DNA of 64,000 bases from Synechococcus sp. CS-1328. GTDB lineage: Bacteria > Cyanobacteriota > Cyanobacteriia > PCC-6307 > Cyanobiaceae. Position numbers and translations under genes: made by a program. The notes beneath the pieces were generated by a model that saw only the letters and a list, made by a program, of their open reading frames with translations, made no database searches and was not told the origin of the DNA. Location: positions 1-64,000 of the forward strand of contig NZ_JAHLYT010000060.1 in NCBI RefSeq assembly GCF_025128095.1, given 5' to 3'. Shown piece after piece: positions 52,483 through 62,633 of the stretch (position 1 is its first letter; each line of letters starts with the position of its first letter).

Positions 52483-52925
52483 CGACTGCCATGGGACACC
52501 CGCACCACGGTGTGGACGTTGCCGCGGGGATTGAAATCGGCCAGGAGCTCCATCCAGGCCGGCTCGGCCGCAGCCACCAGGTCGTCGAGGATGCGGTTGG
52601 CCACCTCCTCGTGGGAGATGGCGCGATCGCGGTAGGCATTCACATAGAGCTTCAGGGCCTTGAGCTCCAACACCCGGGGGCCAGGCTGGTACAGAAGCCG
52701 CAGCACCGCGAAATCGGGGTAACCGGAAAAGGGGCAGGTGCAGGTGAACTCCGGCAGCTCGATCGAGACCTCATAGGCCCGCCCCGGCCGGGGATTGTCA
52801 AAGCAGATCAGCTCAGCCTCGGCGATGGCCCGCTCGCCGTAGCGGGGGGTACCTGTCTGTTCGTCAGGGGAGGCTGATGCGGCAGCGGGGCCGGTGGCGA
52901 TCGCGTTGGGAGAGGCGGCTGTCAC
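52470..52925 (-). CDS. queF: NADPH-dependent 7-cyano-7-deazaguanine reductase
   Basis: Reduces preQ0 to preQ1 in queuosine synthesis. About 151 residues from GTG 52925, the short unimodular QueF type. Catalytic Cys in [16 protein letters not shown], the [15 protein letters not shown] block with the nearby catalytic region, and a C-terminal [12 protein letters not shown] strand. The first 25 residues are low complexity, so the true start is uncertain. Divergent from glnB. Confidence 0.92.
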   Translation of the reverse strand: MTAASPNAIATGPAAASASPDEQTGTPRYGERAIAEAELICFDNPRPGRAYEVSIELPEFTCTCPFSGYPDFAVLRLLYQPGPRVLELKALKLYVNAYRDRAISHEEVANRILDDLVAAAEPAWMELLADFNPRGNVHTVVRVSHGSRQAC

Positions 52926-53028
52926 GGGGCTGAGGCGGCAAACGACAGGCTCCAGCGCCGGGCCTGTCAGGGGTTTCGGATGATACCGATGCGACCCGCT
53001 CGAACGCGGCCCACCCCAGCCCAGAGCC

Positions 53029-53042
53029 GTAACGATTGCTAC
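53029..53042 (+). promoter_or_regulatory. NtcA-binding site upstream of glnB
   Basis: GTA-ACGATTGC-TAC is an exact GTA-N8-TAC match, located 91 bases before the glnB ATG. A weak -10-like TCTGAT lies 22 bases further on (53065-53070), the spacing seen in NtcA-activated promoters. Nitrogen control of glnB through NtcA is established in other cyanobacteria. Confidence 0.78.
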
Positions 53043-53069
53043 GGCGAACCCACCAAAGCTCGGGTCTGA

Positions 53070-53471
<402 letters not shown>

Positions 53472-53485
53472 GTCCCTCGCGCGCC

Positions 53486-54364
53486 TCAATCCAGCGCTGC
53501 CCTCCGCTTCAGGGGTCCAGCGCTGGTGTCCCGCACCACCTGCTCCAGGGCCGGACGCCGCTCTTCAGCCGTGCCCCCCGCCAGAGCGGTGGGGATAGCC
53601 GGATCGGCTGGCAACCGGCCTGGACTGGCCACCCAGAGCAGATATTCATGGTTTCCGGCAGGCCCGGTGATCGGCGAGCCCACCAGCCCAGCCGGCTGTA
53701 ATGCAATCGTGGCCGCAGCGACAATCACCCGCTCGATCGCATCCACCTGGGCCGCTGGATCGCGCACAACACCGCCCTTGCCCACCCGCTCTCGCCCCAC
53801 CTCAAACTGCGGTTTGACCAGCAGCACCAGCTCGGCCTCAGGGGTGAGCAGCCCCCGCAGGGCCGGCAGCACCAGGCTGAGCGAGATGAACGACACGTCG
53901 GCAACGGCCAGATCGGGCCAGGGGTCTTCGGGGCCATAGAGATCAGCGGGCTGGAGATGGCGCAGGTTGGTGCGCTCCATCAGCACCACCCGCTCATCGG
54001 TGCGCAGGCTCCAGGCCGTCTGGCCATAGCCCACATCCACCCCGTACACCCGCGAAGCACCATGCTGCAGCAGGCAATCGGTGAAGCCTCCGGTGGAGAT
54101 CCCCCCATCCAGACAGACCCGCCCCGCCACCGCGATCGGCAGCTGCTCCAGGGCACCGGCCAATTTCTCTCCCCCCCGTGACACAAAGCGAGGCGGGTGC
54201 TCCACCTGCAGCGGCAGGTCGGCCTTCACCGCCACACCGGGCTTGTCAAGAATCTGATCGCCGCTGCGCACCCGGCCGGCCCGGATCAACTGCTGCGCCT
54301 GCTGGCGGCTCGTGGCCAGTCCGCGCCGAAGCAGTTCCTGGTCCAGTCGTTGCTTGCCTGCCAT
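53486..54364 (-). CDS. tlyA: TlyA-family rRNA 2'-O-methyltransferase
   Basis: 292 residues: an N-terminal S4 domain ([20 protein letters not shown]) and an FtsJ-like Rossmann methylase ([21 protein letters not shown] for [42 protein letters not shown] with the catalytic Lys). Family members methylate 2'-OH groups in 16S/23S rRNA; older annotations call it hemolysin A. A C-terminal extension of about 40 residues follows the domain. It is convergent with glnB. Confidence 0.92.
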   Translation of the reverse strand: MAGKQRLDQELLRRGLATSRQQAQQLIRAGRVRSGDQILDKPGVAVKADLPLQVEHPPRFVSRGGEKLAGALEQLPIAVAGRVCLDGGISTGGFTDCLLQHGASRVYGVDVGYGQTAWSLRTDERVVLMERTNLRHLQPADLYGPEDPWPDLAVADVSFISLSLVLPALRGLLTPEAELVLLVKPQFEVGRERVGKGGVVRDPAAQVDAIERVIVAAATIALQPAGLVGSPITGPAGNHEYLLWVASPGRLPADPAIPTALAGGTAEERRPALEQVVRDTSAGPLKRRAALD

Positions 54365-54438
54365 CCCTGCAGCGGCGCCTAGTGTCTGCGTCCTACAACA
54401 GAGCCGATCGGGGTGCTGTGACAGCCTGCTCCTCCACC

Positions 54439-55536
54439 ATGCAGCGCTTCTGCGATCAGCCCCTGGGGGACACGCCCACGATCGTGGTGCTGGGTGCCGC
54501 CAAGCTCGGTAATTATGTAGTGCTCCAACCGCTGCTGCGGGGTCTGCGGGAGAAATACCGGGGCGCCGACCTCACCTACGTGGGCAGCCGACGCACCAGC
54601 GAACTGGAGATCGGCAACCCGTGGATCAACCGCAGCCTTCCCCTGGCCGAACAGGCAGAGGACGCCACTGCGCAACTGAGGAGCCTGCGGGGCGCTGACC
54701 TGGTGATCAATGCCGATGGGCATAGTCCCCACACCCTGAGCTGGGTGAGCGCCCTAGCCCCCCGCTATGTGGTGGGGGCCGCGCCGATTCCGGCGGGCGA
54801 CCACCCGCTGCAACAGCTGGCCCTCGACCCCCACTGGGCCCGCGCTGATCTGGTGGAGCGCTATTCGGGATGGATCCACAGCAACAGCATCCGCGAGCTG
54901 CACTGCCGCGTGGCCTGGGTCAACACGGAGTTCGAGCGGGTCGAGCTACCCCAGGCCGCCCCCCCTGCCGGGCTGCCACCGGTGCTGATCGCCGTGAATG
55001 GCGAGCGACCAGCCAAACTCTGGCCGCTGCAGCACTGGCTGACGCTGCTGGAGCATCTGCAGACCGACTGGGGTCTGGCCCCACAGGCGATCGGCCTGAT
55101 CGGCGGCCCGCCCCCCGCCACGGCTGAACGTGCCGGTGACCAGCTGGAACTGCAACTGTTGACGCATCTGCCGCTGCGCGACCTGAGGGGTCAACTCACC
55201 CTTCCCGAACTGGTGGGGGCGCTGCAGCACAGCCAGCTCTGCCTTGCAGTGGATTCCGGCCCCCTGCACCTGGCGGCGGCGGCCGGCTGTCCCACGCTGG
55301 CGATCTTCGGGACCGACCATGGAGGGGTTGGTGCAAGCCCGCGGGATCTGTGGGCACCCCGCAGCCGCAATGTGTGGGTGAGCCAGAGCACCGCCAGCTG
55401 CTCGCTGTGCCTGGAGCAGCAGTATGCACCGGCCAGCTGTGAACTGCCTGAGCACAGCTGCATGAATCAGGTCACGCCTGAATCGCTCCGCTCAGCCCTG
55501 CAGAATCACTTGGGCGAGCGGAGCATGGCTGCCTAG
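54439..55536 (+). CDS. Glycosyltransferase family 9 (heptosyltransferase-like)
   Basis: 365 residues from ATG 54439; GTG 54418 would add seven. GT-B fold with N-terminal IVVLGAAKLGNYVVLQPLLRG, VINADGHSPHTLSWVSAL, and C-terminal LCLAVDSGPLHLAAAAGCPT then LAIFGTDHG, the donor-binding block of GT9. A Cys-rich tail (ASCSLCLEQQYAPASCELPE) is also typical. Likely adds sugars to surface polysaccharide. It begins the accessory glycan region and overlaps the next gene's end by four bases. Confidence 0.85.
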   Translation: MQRFCDQPLGDTPTIVVLGAAKLGNYVVLQPLLRGLREKYRGADLTYVGSRRTSELEIGNPWINRSLPLAEQAEDATAQLRSLRGADLVINADGHSPHTLSWVSALAPRYVVGAAPIPAGDHPLQQLALDPHWARADLVERYSGWIHSNSIRELHCRVAWVNTEFERVELPQAAPPAGLPPVLIAVNGERPAKLWPLQHWLTLLEHLQTDWGLAPQAIGLIGGPPPATAERAGDQLELQLLTHLPLRDLRGQLTLPELVGALQHSQLCLAVDSGPLHLAAAAGCPTLAIFGTDHGGVGASPRDLWAPRSRNVWVSQSTASCSLCLEQQYAPASCELPEHSCMNQVTPESLRSALQNHLGERSMAA

Positions 55537-56042
55537 ATCCGCTTGCACATCGTGCAGGAGAGATGGGAAGCATCGACCCACTCCTGCGACTCCAAGGAGA
55601 ACAGACCGGAGAACCCATAGGCCCTGGCCCAGGGCGTGGCACCGCAGAAGTAATCCGGGAACGTGCTTTCCGTGATGATATTCACATGGGTTGGGTCCTG
55701 AAAAGCCTTCGGGCTCGGGTAAGCGGGAGTCAAGGAATAGAATGTTCCTCCTGGCTTTAGCACACGATAGATCTCACTCATCAACTCCACGAAGCAGCAA
55801 CGCGCGCCCCCAGGGAGATAAATCAGACGAGGCACATGTTCAATGAAGTCATAGGCAGTGACGTGGTCAAACATTGCTTCGGCAAAGGGAATCGCCTCCA
55901 CCGCCAGATCGGCCTTGCGGACTTCCACGAGCTTCCCATCGGAGCTGGCGGTTCGCATCGAGTCGACCCCGAATAGAAGATCGGCATTGAAAGGATTCTG
56001 AGGATTCGAGCCACAGCCGAGATCGAGACTGATGGAAGCCAT
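55533..56042 (-). CDS. Small class I SAM methyltransferase
   Basis: About 169 residues. The SAM motif SLDLGCGSNPQNPF starts almost at the N-terminus, followed by a DSMRTASSDGKLVEV acidic strand, AMFDHVTAYDFIEHVPRL and EIYRVLKPGGTFYSLTP, the classical methyltransferase core. The DNA here is plainly less GC-rich than the flanking housekeeping genes. ATG 56042 or 56048 are equivalent starts. Substrate unknown; context suggests a glycan or a lipid-linked sugar. Confidence 0.82.
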   Translation of the reverse strand: MASISLDLGCGSNPQNPFNADLLFGVDSMRTASSDGKLVEVRKADLAVEAIPFAEAMFDHVTAYDFIEHVPRLIYLPGGARCCFVELMSEIYRVLKPGGTFYSLTPAYPSPKAFQDPTHVNIITESTFPDYFCGATPWARAYGFSGLFSLESQEWVDASHLSCTMCKRI

Positions 56043-56131
56043 GCACACATGTTCTCTGGAGCCAGTCTACCAACCGCCAAGGATCCGAACCGCAACAGCT
56101 GCAGCCCCTGACTGGAATAGCAAGCTCAGAT

Positions 56132-57334
56132 TCAGAAACTCGATGCCAGGGCCTCCAGCATCTGTGAAACCACATCGACGGAGGCGAGCAGGGAGCGGCG
56201 GCGGAGATGCAATCCCCCCTCTCCACCGAACCCTCCCTCGGGCTGGGTGCAATAGAGGTAGAAACCCGGCAATTGCTGAGCCGAAAACTGCAGAAGATAA
56301 TCTGGTGACACAAGATCACCCAGCACAATCACCCCCTGCCCCCTCTGGCCAAAACCAGCCATGGCCAGCGCATGGAGAGCCGATCCCTCAAAACCTGCCA
56401 CACAGCGAGCCTGGCGATAGGTGGCCACCTGGTGAGCCAGGGAATGAAGCTGGGGGTGATAGATCGTCCAACCCAAGGTGGCCAACCGCTCTTCTAGGAG
56501 AGCCTCCTCCTCCACCTGGCGCACGTCCCCGGCCAACCTGGAGCGCGACACATACAAACGATCCAGCACTTCGGCAGGCAGGTCCTCGGTCGCGGCCGAT
56601 TGAATCACCCAGTCTCCAAAGGCGGCCGCTGTGCGCAGATAGGCCGTTGAAGACATGGAATGCAAATGCAGCGTGGCCTCAGGCAAGAGGAGTTCAGCCA
56701 CACCATAGAGAGCCGGGAGATCAACGTCGAAGACGGGCGTATAACCAGCATTGTCCATAAAGGAGCACACCTGACTCACCAGACCCTCAGACTTCCCCAT
56801 CGACAACAGCACGGGAATCGGAGTCTTTGAAGGGCACGGCTCCAGGAACGGCCAGAGGTAGGAGATCGTCTCCGTCACGAAGTGGCCAAAGTTGTCGTAG
56901 TGGTTGAACGGTAGATACAGAGCACGCTCCAGGATGGGTAGATCCCCCCATTGCCAACGGGGTTCCAGATGAAAATCCATGCAATGGGGCGCTTGCATCC
57001 CATCGGGCATGCGGCGCAGATAGGAACCCGGCAACGCCAGACCGCTCTGCCGGTCATAGAGAGCCCCCTTCCCTGCCGACACCACAACAGAGGAGTGGCG
57101 ATGCAACTGGGGTGTCCAGGCCTGTCGCACCTCGAAGACACCCTTCAGGGTTTCGCACACCAGCGACAGGGACAAGGCCTTGGGAGTGTCAATCGGGGAA
57201 CCGAACAGGGCGAGAAAGCTTCCCTTCCAGATCTCCACCGGGTCACGAGCGGGCTCGGAGGGGGTCGAGGCCTGGAGTGAGGCTCCGACAGCCCGAGAAG
57301 CCAGGCGAAAACGATCGAGATCGGGAGACGACAT
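56132..57334 (-). CDS. GT61 (DUF563)-family glycosyltransferase
   Basis: 400 residues. Family landmarks are YDNFGHFVTETISYLWPFL (the H-x3-E site of DUF563), DRLYVSRSRLAGDVRQVEEE, and the C-terminal ARCVAGFEGSALHALAMAGF. GT61 enzymes transfer pentoses or GlcNAc in various surface glycans; the donor cannot be read from sequence. Like its methyltransferase neighbour it has lower GC and more AT-rich codons. ATG 57334 is preferred over an upstream TTG at 57349. Confidence 0.83.
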   Translation of the reverse strand: MSSPDLDRFRLASRAVGASLQASTPSEPARDPVEIWKGSFLALFGSPIDTPKALSLSLVCETLKGVFEVRQAWTPQLHRHSSVVVSAGKGALYDRQSGLALPGSYLRRMPDGMQAPHCMDFHLEPRWQWGDLPILERALYLPFNHYDNFGHFVTETISYLWPFLEPCPSKTPIPVLLSMGKSEGLVSQVCSFMDNAGYTPVFDVDLPALYGVAELLLPEATLHLHSMSSTAYLRTAAAFGDWVIQSAATEDLPAEVLDRLYVSRSRLAGDVRQVEEEALLEERLATLGWTIYHPQLHSLAHQVATYRQARCVAGFEGSALHALAMAGFGQRGQGVIVLGDLVSPDYLLQFSAQQLPGFYLYCTQPEGGFGGEGGLHLRRRSLLASVDVVSQMLEALASSF

Positions 57335-57386
57335 ACCAGCGCGTGACAATCAGAAGGTGGAGGATTAAGCCGCAGAAAGAATGGAC

Positions 57387-60300
57387 TCAGCTGCTGCGGT
57401 TGTAGTACTGCAGCAGTGTTTCGATCGCACCATTGGCCATGGCAGCACCGGCCAGTGCACCCCTGGCATCTGCGGCGCTGGATCCAGCTGGCTTCAGGGG
57501 AAGACGTCCATTCTTCTGCAGATCGCCCAGCACGGCCGCCAGAGCCCTGGGGTCCCCCGGCGGCACTCGATTGCCGTTCACGCCGTCTTCGATCGGATCG
57601 GCCAGGGCGCCGATGGCACTGGCGATCACCCACAGACCGGCACTGAGGGCCTCGCGTGTGACCAGGCCATAGCTTTCGGGCCAGATGGAGGGAGCCACCA
57701 GCACATCCTGCTGGGCATAGAACGAGGCCATCGCCCCCATGGAAACCGGTGGCACGAACCGCACAGGGGTGGTATTCCAGTGGGTGGTGTAGCCCTCCGC
57801 CCCTTCCTCAAGGCTGTGATCCACCACAGTGAGTTCCAGACCTGGCTGGGGGAGCTGCAGCACGGCGGCACGGAGCACGGCAAAGCCCTTGTGCACAGCC
57901 ATCCCTCCCACATGGCAGAGGCGCAGCGGAGCATCGGAGCGCCGGCGCGGACGGGAGAGGGTCGCCATCGGCGTCCAGTCGTTCTCGAGAACCTCCACAG
58001 CGGCAATGCCAGCCTGGCGGTAGAGATTGGCAAACGATTCGGAGACTGCCAGGCGAGCCGATGCCCCCGCCAGAACATCCGCCAGGTCGTTGCTTCGCTC
58101 GATCGCTTTCTCGACGGCCAGTGGATCGCGGCTTGCGCCGGCGGGCTCATGGCCTAGCGGGTCGGCCGGATCCACCGGCTGGCCATCGGGCGTGGTGAGG
58201 AACTGCAGCGGACTCAGCCACCAGGCGTCGTGCAGGGTGACCAGATAGGGGATGCCAAGGTCTGCAGCGATCCGCAGCGGGGCGGCGGTGAGCACCTGCA
58301 GGCAATGGGCATGGATGAGGTCGAACCCCTCCCGTGCGAACCACCAGCGGCAGAAGCGCTCCACCTCACCATCGTGGTGCCAGCTCCAGGGTTTCGGTGG
58401 CAGACCCAGGCGCACGACCCGGGTACCATGCCAGTCGTGAACATCCAGCGGTAGTGCCCCCAGGTCACCCTGGGCACTGGGGGAAAACTCCTGCCAGGGC
58501 TCCTTGTCCACGCAGAGCACGGTCACGTCGTAGCGGTCGCCGGCCCGCTCCAGAACTGCCTGCACCTGATCCTGCGCCACCCGGGTGGCACCCCCCACCG
58601 ACTGGGGCGAGAAAAACACATTGATCACCAGCAGGCGTCTGCGGCGAGTGGCCGGAGGCTGGGGATTGGCGATCAGGGGCTGCCAGAAGGGTGCTGCCTG
58701 GTGCAATCCAAAGCAGGCCTGGGCATGGTGATGGGCCCGTTCCGCCATCGCGGTGCGGCGCTCAGGATCCTGAAGCAGGGACTGGATCGCCTCGACCCAC
58801 TGGCGGTGGCCGCGGGCGTAGAGGGCATGCTCCCCCTCTTCCACCAATTCGCGGTAAGTGGCCGTGGGGCTGAGGATGGCCGCCACGCCCATCAGGCTGA
58901 GTTCCATCCAGCGGATCGCACTCTTGCCATCGGTGAACACCCCCGGTTCAAGCACCACCAAGCCGATATCCGCCTGGCCGAGCTGCTGCAGGTAACGGTC
59001 GTAGCTGGAGTAAGGCACTGCACGGATGCGACTCGCATGGGTCAGCAGCACATCCGGCAGATCCACATGGCCCAGCAGATCAAGCCGCACGGAAGGATTG
59101 GCCGCCATCACGGCCGCCAGGGCCGGTGCCAGCTCCTCTTTCCACACCTGTTTATGGGCCTTGGTGCCACTGGCGAAGACAAGGCGCAGCGCCCCTTCGC
59201 GGCGGGTTCTCGGCGGGCGGGCCTGGCGCAGCAGCTCCGGCGGCGCCAGGTTGGGGAGCACCATCACCTGCTGGCTCGACTGACTAATCGCCAGCCAGCG
59301 AGTCGCCAGGGTGCGGGTGGAGAAGATCAATCCATCCGCCTGCTCCATCGCCACACGAAACAACGGCACATCCAGCGAAAAGCTGCGGTGCATCACTGGA
59401 TCGATGGTGCCGCCATAGGTGGCCAGGGGAGGCGGGCAATGCTCCGCATCAAAAACCAGATCATCAATGTCGTAGTAGATCGGCACACCAAAGCGGCGTG
59501 CCTGGCCCAGGAAGCGCAGCACGGGATAACTGGCGGGCATGCGGCAGACCACCACCGCATCGGCCCAGAGCAGGCGTTCAGACCAGCCCCAGCCCATGAG
59601 CTCATCGCGCAGGAGGATCTCCACGCAGCAACCAAGGCTTTCCAGCTGCTGGCGCTTCTGCTCCACCCGATAGAGAAAGCACTGGGGCAGGTCGTCGTTG
59701 GCCACGAGCAGCCAGTGCCCGCGGCTGCGCGACGCCAGGGGTGCCGGCCGCTGGCCATCAAGCTGGGTGAAACCGGTGGATCCGGAGAGCAGCTGCTGCA
59801 GGCCCCGTTCCCTCAGTGCCAAAGCCTCCGGCAAACGACCGGGTTGAACCAACAGGCGAGTGGGCCGCTGCATGGCCAGGTTATTCAGCCACCAGAGCGA
59901 CAGATCGAGCCAGCGACGGGGGCGCGCATCGGAGGGACGGCGCCGCAACAGCGTGCCGCCCTCCACCCACACCGGTTCGAGCTTTGGCAGGAACGCTTCC
60001 AGATCGTGCTGGGCGAGCGCCAGCCGAGCCGCGGCCTGCACGAAGGGAGCATCGATGGCCCCCGCTGGCGGCGGCGCCAGGGCCGCCAGCGGCTCAGCCA
60101 ACGCATCGGCAGCGGCACGATGCCAGCGGTCTGCCGGTTCCAGCGCGCTGAGATCACGCCCCAGGGCACTGCTGCGAGCCTCGGAGGGGGCCATTGCCGC
60201 CAGTGCCTGCAGCAGCACTCGCAGCACAGGCTGCTGCTGCGGAGGAACGCAGGCCGCACCCTTTGCCGAAGCCAGACCAGCCGCTGCGGCGAGGCGGCCG

Positions 60301-61145
60301 AGCAGCATTCCAAGCACAGATTGCAACCCACCGCTCCAGAGGGCCGCCTCGACCGCGGTACTGGACATCCAGAGCAGTTCCTGCAGCCTTGGAGCCGCGG
60401 CCTGCGCCTCCTGAAAACGGATGGGATCAAGCAGTCCGATCACCACCTGCAGCACCAGGGCCGGCCGGCGCGGCAGGGGAAGGGAGCATGCCTCCACACT
60501 GCCACCATCGATCGCGAGCGCCTGGCTGAGCGACCAGGAGCCAGCCAGATCACCCACCAGGATCCAATCGCAGACGAGGGTGATCCATTCCTGGAGCACC
60601 AAGGACTGGGGAAGCTGTTGCAGCAGTTCCTGATGGATCAGAGCGACAACCTGATCCAGGTTCCCCGCCGCCAGAGCCAGCCGCACTTCGGTGCGCACCC
60701 GCTGACTACGGGCCCAGGCCGACACTGGATCCAGCCGTTCGGCCTGCCTGAAGCAGGCCAGCGCCTGGCGGAGATCGCCGAGTTCAAACGCGGCCCGCCC
60801 TTGCTCAAACCAGCCCTCGGCGAAGCCTGGGTCGAGCCCGCAGGAGCGACGGTGGGCCTCCAGGGCAGCCGGCCACTGCTTCGAGCCTGCAAAGCAGGTG
60901 CCGAGGAGGTAATGGGCATGGGCGAGATCGGGGCGGAGCCGAACCGCTCGGCGCAACAGCGGCAGGGCCTCCTGCCAGGCCGACAGGACAGTCTGCGCCT
61001 TGCCGACCTGATAGGTGAGGTACGCCTCCTCAAGGGAGCCTGCTGGGATCACAGCCAGCAGGCGCATGCCTTCGCGCACCAGCTCGGCGGTGGCTCCAGC
61101 CTGCTCGAGTGGTGTGAGCCGGGCACTGAGGCTGGCCAGATCCAT
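57387..61145 (-). CDS. Large TPR protein with two tandem glycosyltransferase (GT4-like) domains
   Basis: 1252 residues from ATG 61145. TPR-like repeats occupy about 1-170 (AHYLLGTCFAGSKQWPAALE, FEQGRAAFELGDLRQALACF), then a helical region to about 470. Glycosyltransferase 1 (about 478-820) has HWLLVANDDLPQCFLYRVEQ, YYDIDDLVFD and a FTDGKSAIRWMELSLMGV donor site. Glycosyltransferase 2 (about 832-1240) has LLVINVFFSPQSVGGATRV, VTLHDAWWLSP and SIWPESYGLVTREALSAG. A two-sugar or modular surface-glycan enzyme is likely. Confidence 0.85.
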   Translation of the reverse strand: MDLASLSARLTPLEQAGATAELVREGMRLLAVIPAGSLEEAYLTYQVGKAQTVLSAWQEALPLLRRAVRLRPDLAHAHYLLGTCFAGSKQWPAALEAHRRSCGLDPGFAEGWFEQGRAAFELGDLRQALACFRQAERLDPVSAWARSQRVRTEVRLALAAGNLDQVVALIHQELLQQLPQSLVLQEWITLVCDWILVGDLAGSWSLSQALAIDGGSVEACSLPLPRRPALVLQVVIGLLDPIRFQEAQAAAPRLQELLWMSSTAVEAALWSGGLQSVLGMLLGRLAAAAGLASAKGAACVPPQQQPVLRVLLQALAAMAPSEARSSALGRDLSALEPADRWHRAAADALAEPLAALAPPPAGAIDAPFVQAAARLALAQHDLEAFLPKLEPVWVEGGTLLRRRPSDARPRRWLDLSLWWLNNLAMQRPTRLLVQPGRLPEALALRERGLQQLLSGSTGFTQLDGQRPAPLASRSRGHWLLVANDDLPQCFLYRVEQKRQQLESLGCCVEILLRDELMGWGWSERLLWADAVVVCRMPASYPVLRFLGQARRFGVPIYYDIDDLVFDAEHCPPPLATYGGTIDPVMHRSFSLDVPLFRVAMEQADGLIFSTRTLATRWLAISQSSQQVMVLPNLAPPELLRQARPPRTRREGALRLVFASGTKAHKQVWKEELAPALAAVMAANPSVRLDLLGHVDLPDVLLTHASRIRAVPYSSYDRYLQQLGQADIGLVVLEPGVFTDGKSAIRWMELSLMGVAAILSPTATYRELVEEGEHALYARGHRQWVEAIQSLLQDPERRTAMAERAHHHAQACFGLHQAAPFWQPLIANPQPPATRRRRLLVINVFFSPQSVGGATRVAQDQVQAVLERAGDRYDVTVLCVDKEPWQEFSPSAQGDLGALPLDVHDWHGTRVVRLGLPPKPWSWHHDGEVERFCRWWFAREGFDLIHAHCLQVLTAAPLRIAADLGIPYLVTLHDAWWLSPLQFLTTPDGQPVDPADPLGHEPAGASRDPLAVEKAIERSNDLADVLAGASARLAVSESFANLYRQAGIAAVEVLENDWTPMATLSRPRRRSDAPLRLCHVGGMAVHKGFAVLRAAVLQLPQPGLELTVVDHSLEEGAEGYTTHWNTTPVRFVPPVSMGAMASFYAQQDVLVAPSIWPESYGLVTREALSAGLWVIASAIGALADPIEDGVNGNRVPPGDPRALAAVLGDLQKNGRLPLKPAGSSAADARGALAGAAMANGAIETLLQYYNRSS

Positions 61146-61205
61146 GCAGATCGCAGGAGAGACGGCCCTAGTGTCGCTCGATCCCGATTGGCATCCACGG
61201 ACGCG

Positions 61206-62633
61206 ATGGAGACGAATCCTGCCGAAGGCCGCGGCGGCAAGGACACACCAGCAGCCCAGGGCCGGGAACTGATCCTCTGGCTGCTCGAGCGCCAGTGGAA
61301 CCCGCAACGGCTGCGCACAGGACTGAGCAGCCAGGACGACCTGCAACAGCTCTGCCTGGAGGAGGTGATCGGCTTGCGGGAGCAGGGCCAAGCGCAGCTC
61401 AGCCTTGGGCTGATCGAGCGGGCCTTGACCAGTGGACTGGCAAGCCCCTGGCTGGAGGACAATCGCGCCCGGGCGCTGCTGGTTCTGGGGGACGAGGAGG
61501 CTGCCCTGGCCATCTGGCAGGCGCTGCAAGCACATCCTGAGACCTCCGTGGCCGGCACCGCCGAGGCCATGGCCTCGTCGCTGGGATCCGAGCCTTCCGC
61601 CATTGAGAACGCCGCCACGGAAACCGGTGACACGGAAACTGGTGACGCCGCCAACAAGGACGCTGAACTCACAACCGTGGCCGCTCAACTCTGTGGGGTG
61701 CTGGAGGCAGCTGAGCGCTCTTCTGATCGGCTGCAAGGCGCGACCCAAGGCTGGGAGGAACTTGAAAACACCTGCCTGGAAGAGGCGATCCAGCTGCGGG
61801 AGGACGGGAACGCCACTCTGAGCCTGGCCTTGATCACCGCCGCCCAGGAGCAGGGCCTGCGCAGCCCCTGGCTGGACGACAACCGCGCCCGGGCGCTGGT
61901 GGGCCTGGAGCGCAAGGAGGAAGCCTTCCAGATCTGGCAGGAGCTGAGCCAGCATCCAGACGCGGCTTGTGCTGGCATGGCCGCCGACATGGTGGAGCTG
62001 ATGCGGAACGGCCTGCTGGAGCCGCTGAAGCAGGTCTGCCTGCAGCGGGGCTGGCCGCCCCGGCATCTGGAGGGCGAACCCAGCGAGACTGGCAGCCCCC
62101 TGGAGTGGGCCCTGCGGGAAGTGATCACCAGCCGCGAAGGGCAGCAACCCGAACTGTCGCTGGCCTTGGTGGAACGGTGCCTGCAGCTGGGCTGGAGCTC
62201 CCCCTGGCTGCGGGACAACCAGGCCCGAGCGCTGGTGCACCTTGAGAGGATGGAGGAGGCGGTGCCCCTCTGGCGCGAGCTGGCCGCCACGGCGGACGAC
62301 TCCATGCTGATGGCAATGGCCGACGAGATGGTGCAGCTCTACGGCCCTCCGGCGGAACGGGCCAGACGTTGCCGCCAGGCGGAGGCCCTGCTCGCCGACA
62401 ACAACAACGCGGCAGCAGAAAGCCTATTGATCGAGGGCCTGCTGATCGATCCGGGATCTGAGGAGTACCGCCAACTGCTGCAGCGGGTGATCGAGCAACA
62501 GGGCGGAGAAACGGAATCGAACCTGCTGGGAAGCGAACTGCGCGAACCCACCCTGCGGCTTGAAGTGCACCGCCGCCTGCTGGAGGCCCTGGAGCAGGAG
62601 TTGCAGCCTGCGGCGATCAGCCCCCCGGCCTGA
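61206..62633 (+). CDS. Protein with three copies of an SPWLxDNxARAL helical repeat
   Basis: 475 residues. Three related modules contain the motif S-P-W-L-x-D-N-x-A-R-A-L at residues 80, 220 and 332. Each is preceded by LREQG/LSLxLIExA-type helices and followed by xLERxEEAxxxWxEL. It looks like a TPR-derived alpha-solenoid but the motif is not one I recognise. The linker between modules 1 and 2 is Ala/Thr/Glu rich. No signal or membrane helix. Divergent from the large glycosyltransferase gene by 60 bases and convergent with the next gene by 17. Confidence 0.75.
   Translation: METNPAEGRGGKDTPAAQGRELILWLLERQWNPQRLRTGLSSQDDLQQLCLEEVIGLREQGQAQLSLGLIERALTSGLASPWLEDNRARALLVLGDEEAALAIWQALQAHPETSVAGTAEAMASSLGSEPSAIENAATETGDTETGDAANKDAELTTVAAQLCGVLEAAERSSDRLQGATQGWEELENTCLEEAIQLREDGNATLSLALITAAQEQGLRSPWLDDNRARALVGLERKEEAFQIWQELSQHPDAACAGMAADMVELMRNGLLEPLKQVCLQRGWPPRHLEGEPSETGSPLEWALREVITSREGQQPELSLALVERCLQLGWSSPWLRDNQARALVHLERMEEAVPLWRELAATADDSMLMAMADEMVQLYGPPAERARRCRQAEALLADNNNAAAESLLIEGLLIDPGSEEYRQLLQRVIEQQGGETESNLLGSELREPTLRLEVHRRLLEALEQELQPAAISPPA

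Noticed and set aside
58701-61205. Upstream extension of the SPWL-repeat ORF antisense to the large glycosyltransferase gene
   Set aside because: The recognisable protein starts at ATG 61206; upstream translation is a Gln/His/Arg-rich shadow of the minus-strand gene.
61146-62240. Upstream extension of the large TPR-glycosyltransferase ORF
   Set aside because: The translation is low complexity and antisense to the SPWL-repeat gene; ATG 61145 begins the first plausible helix.
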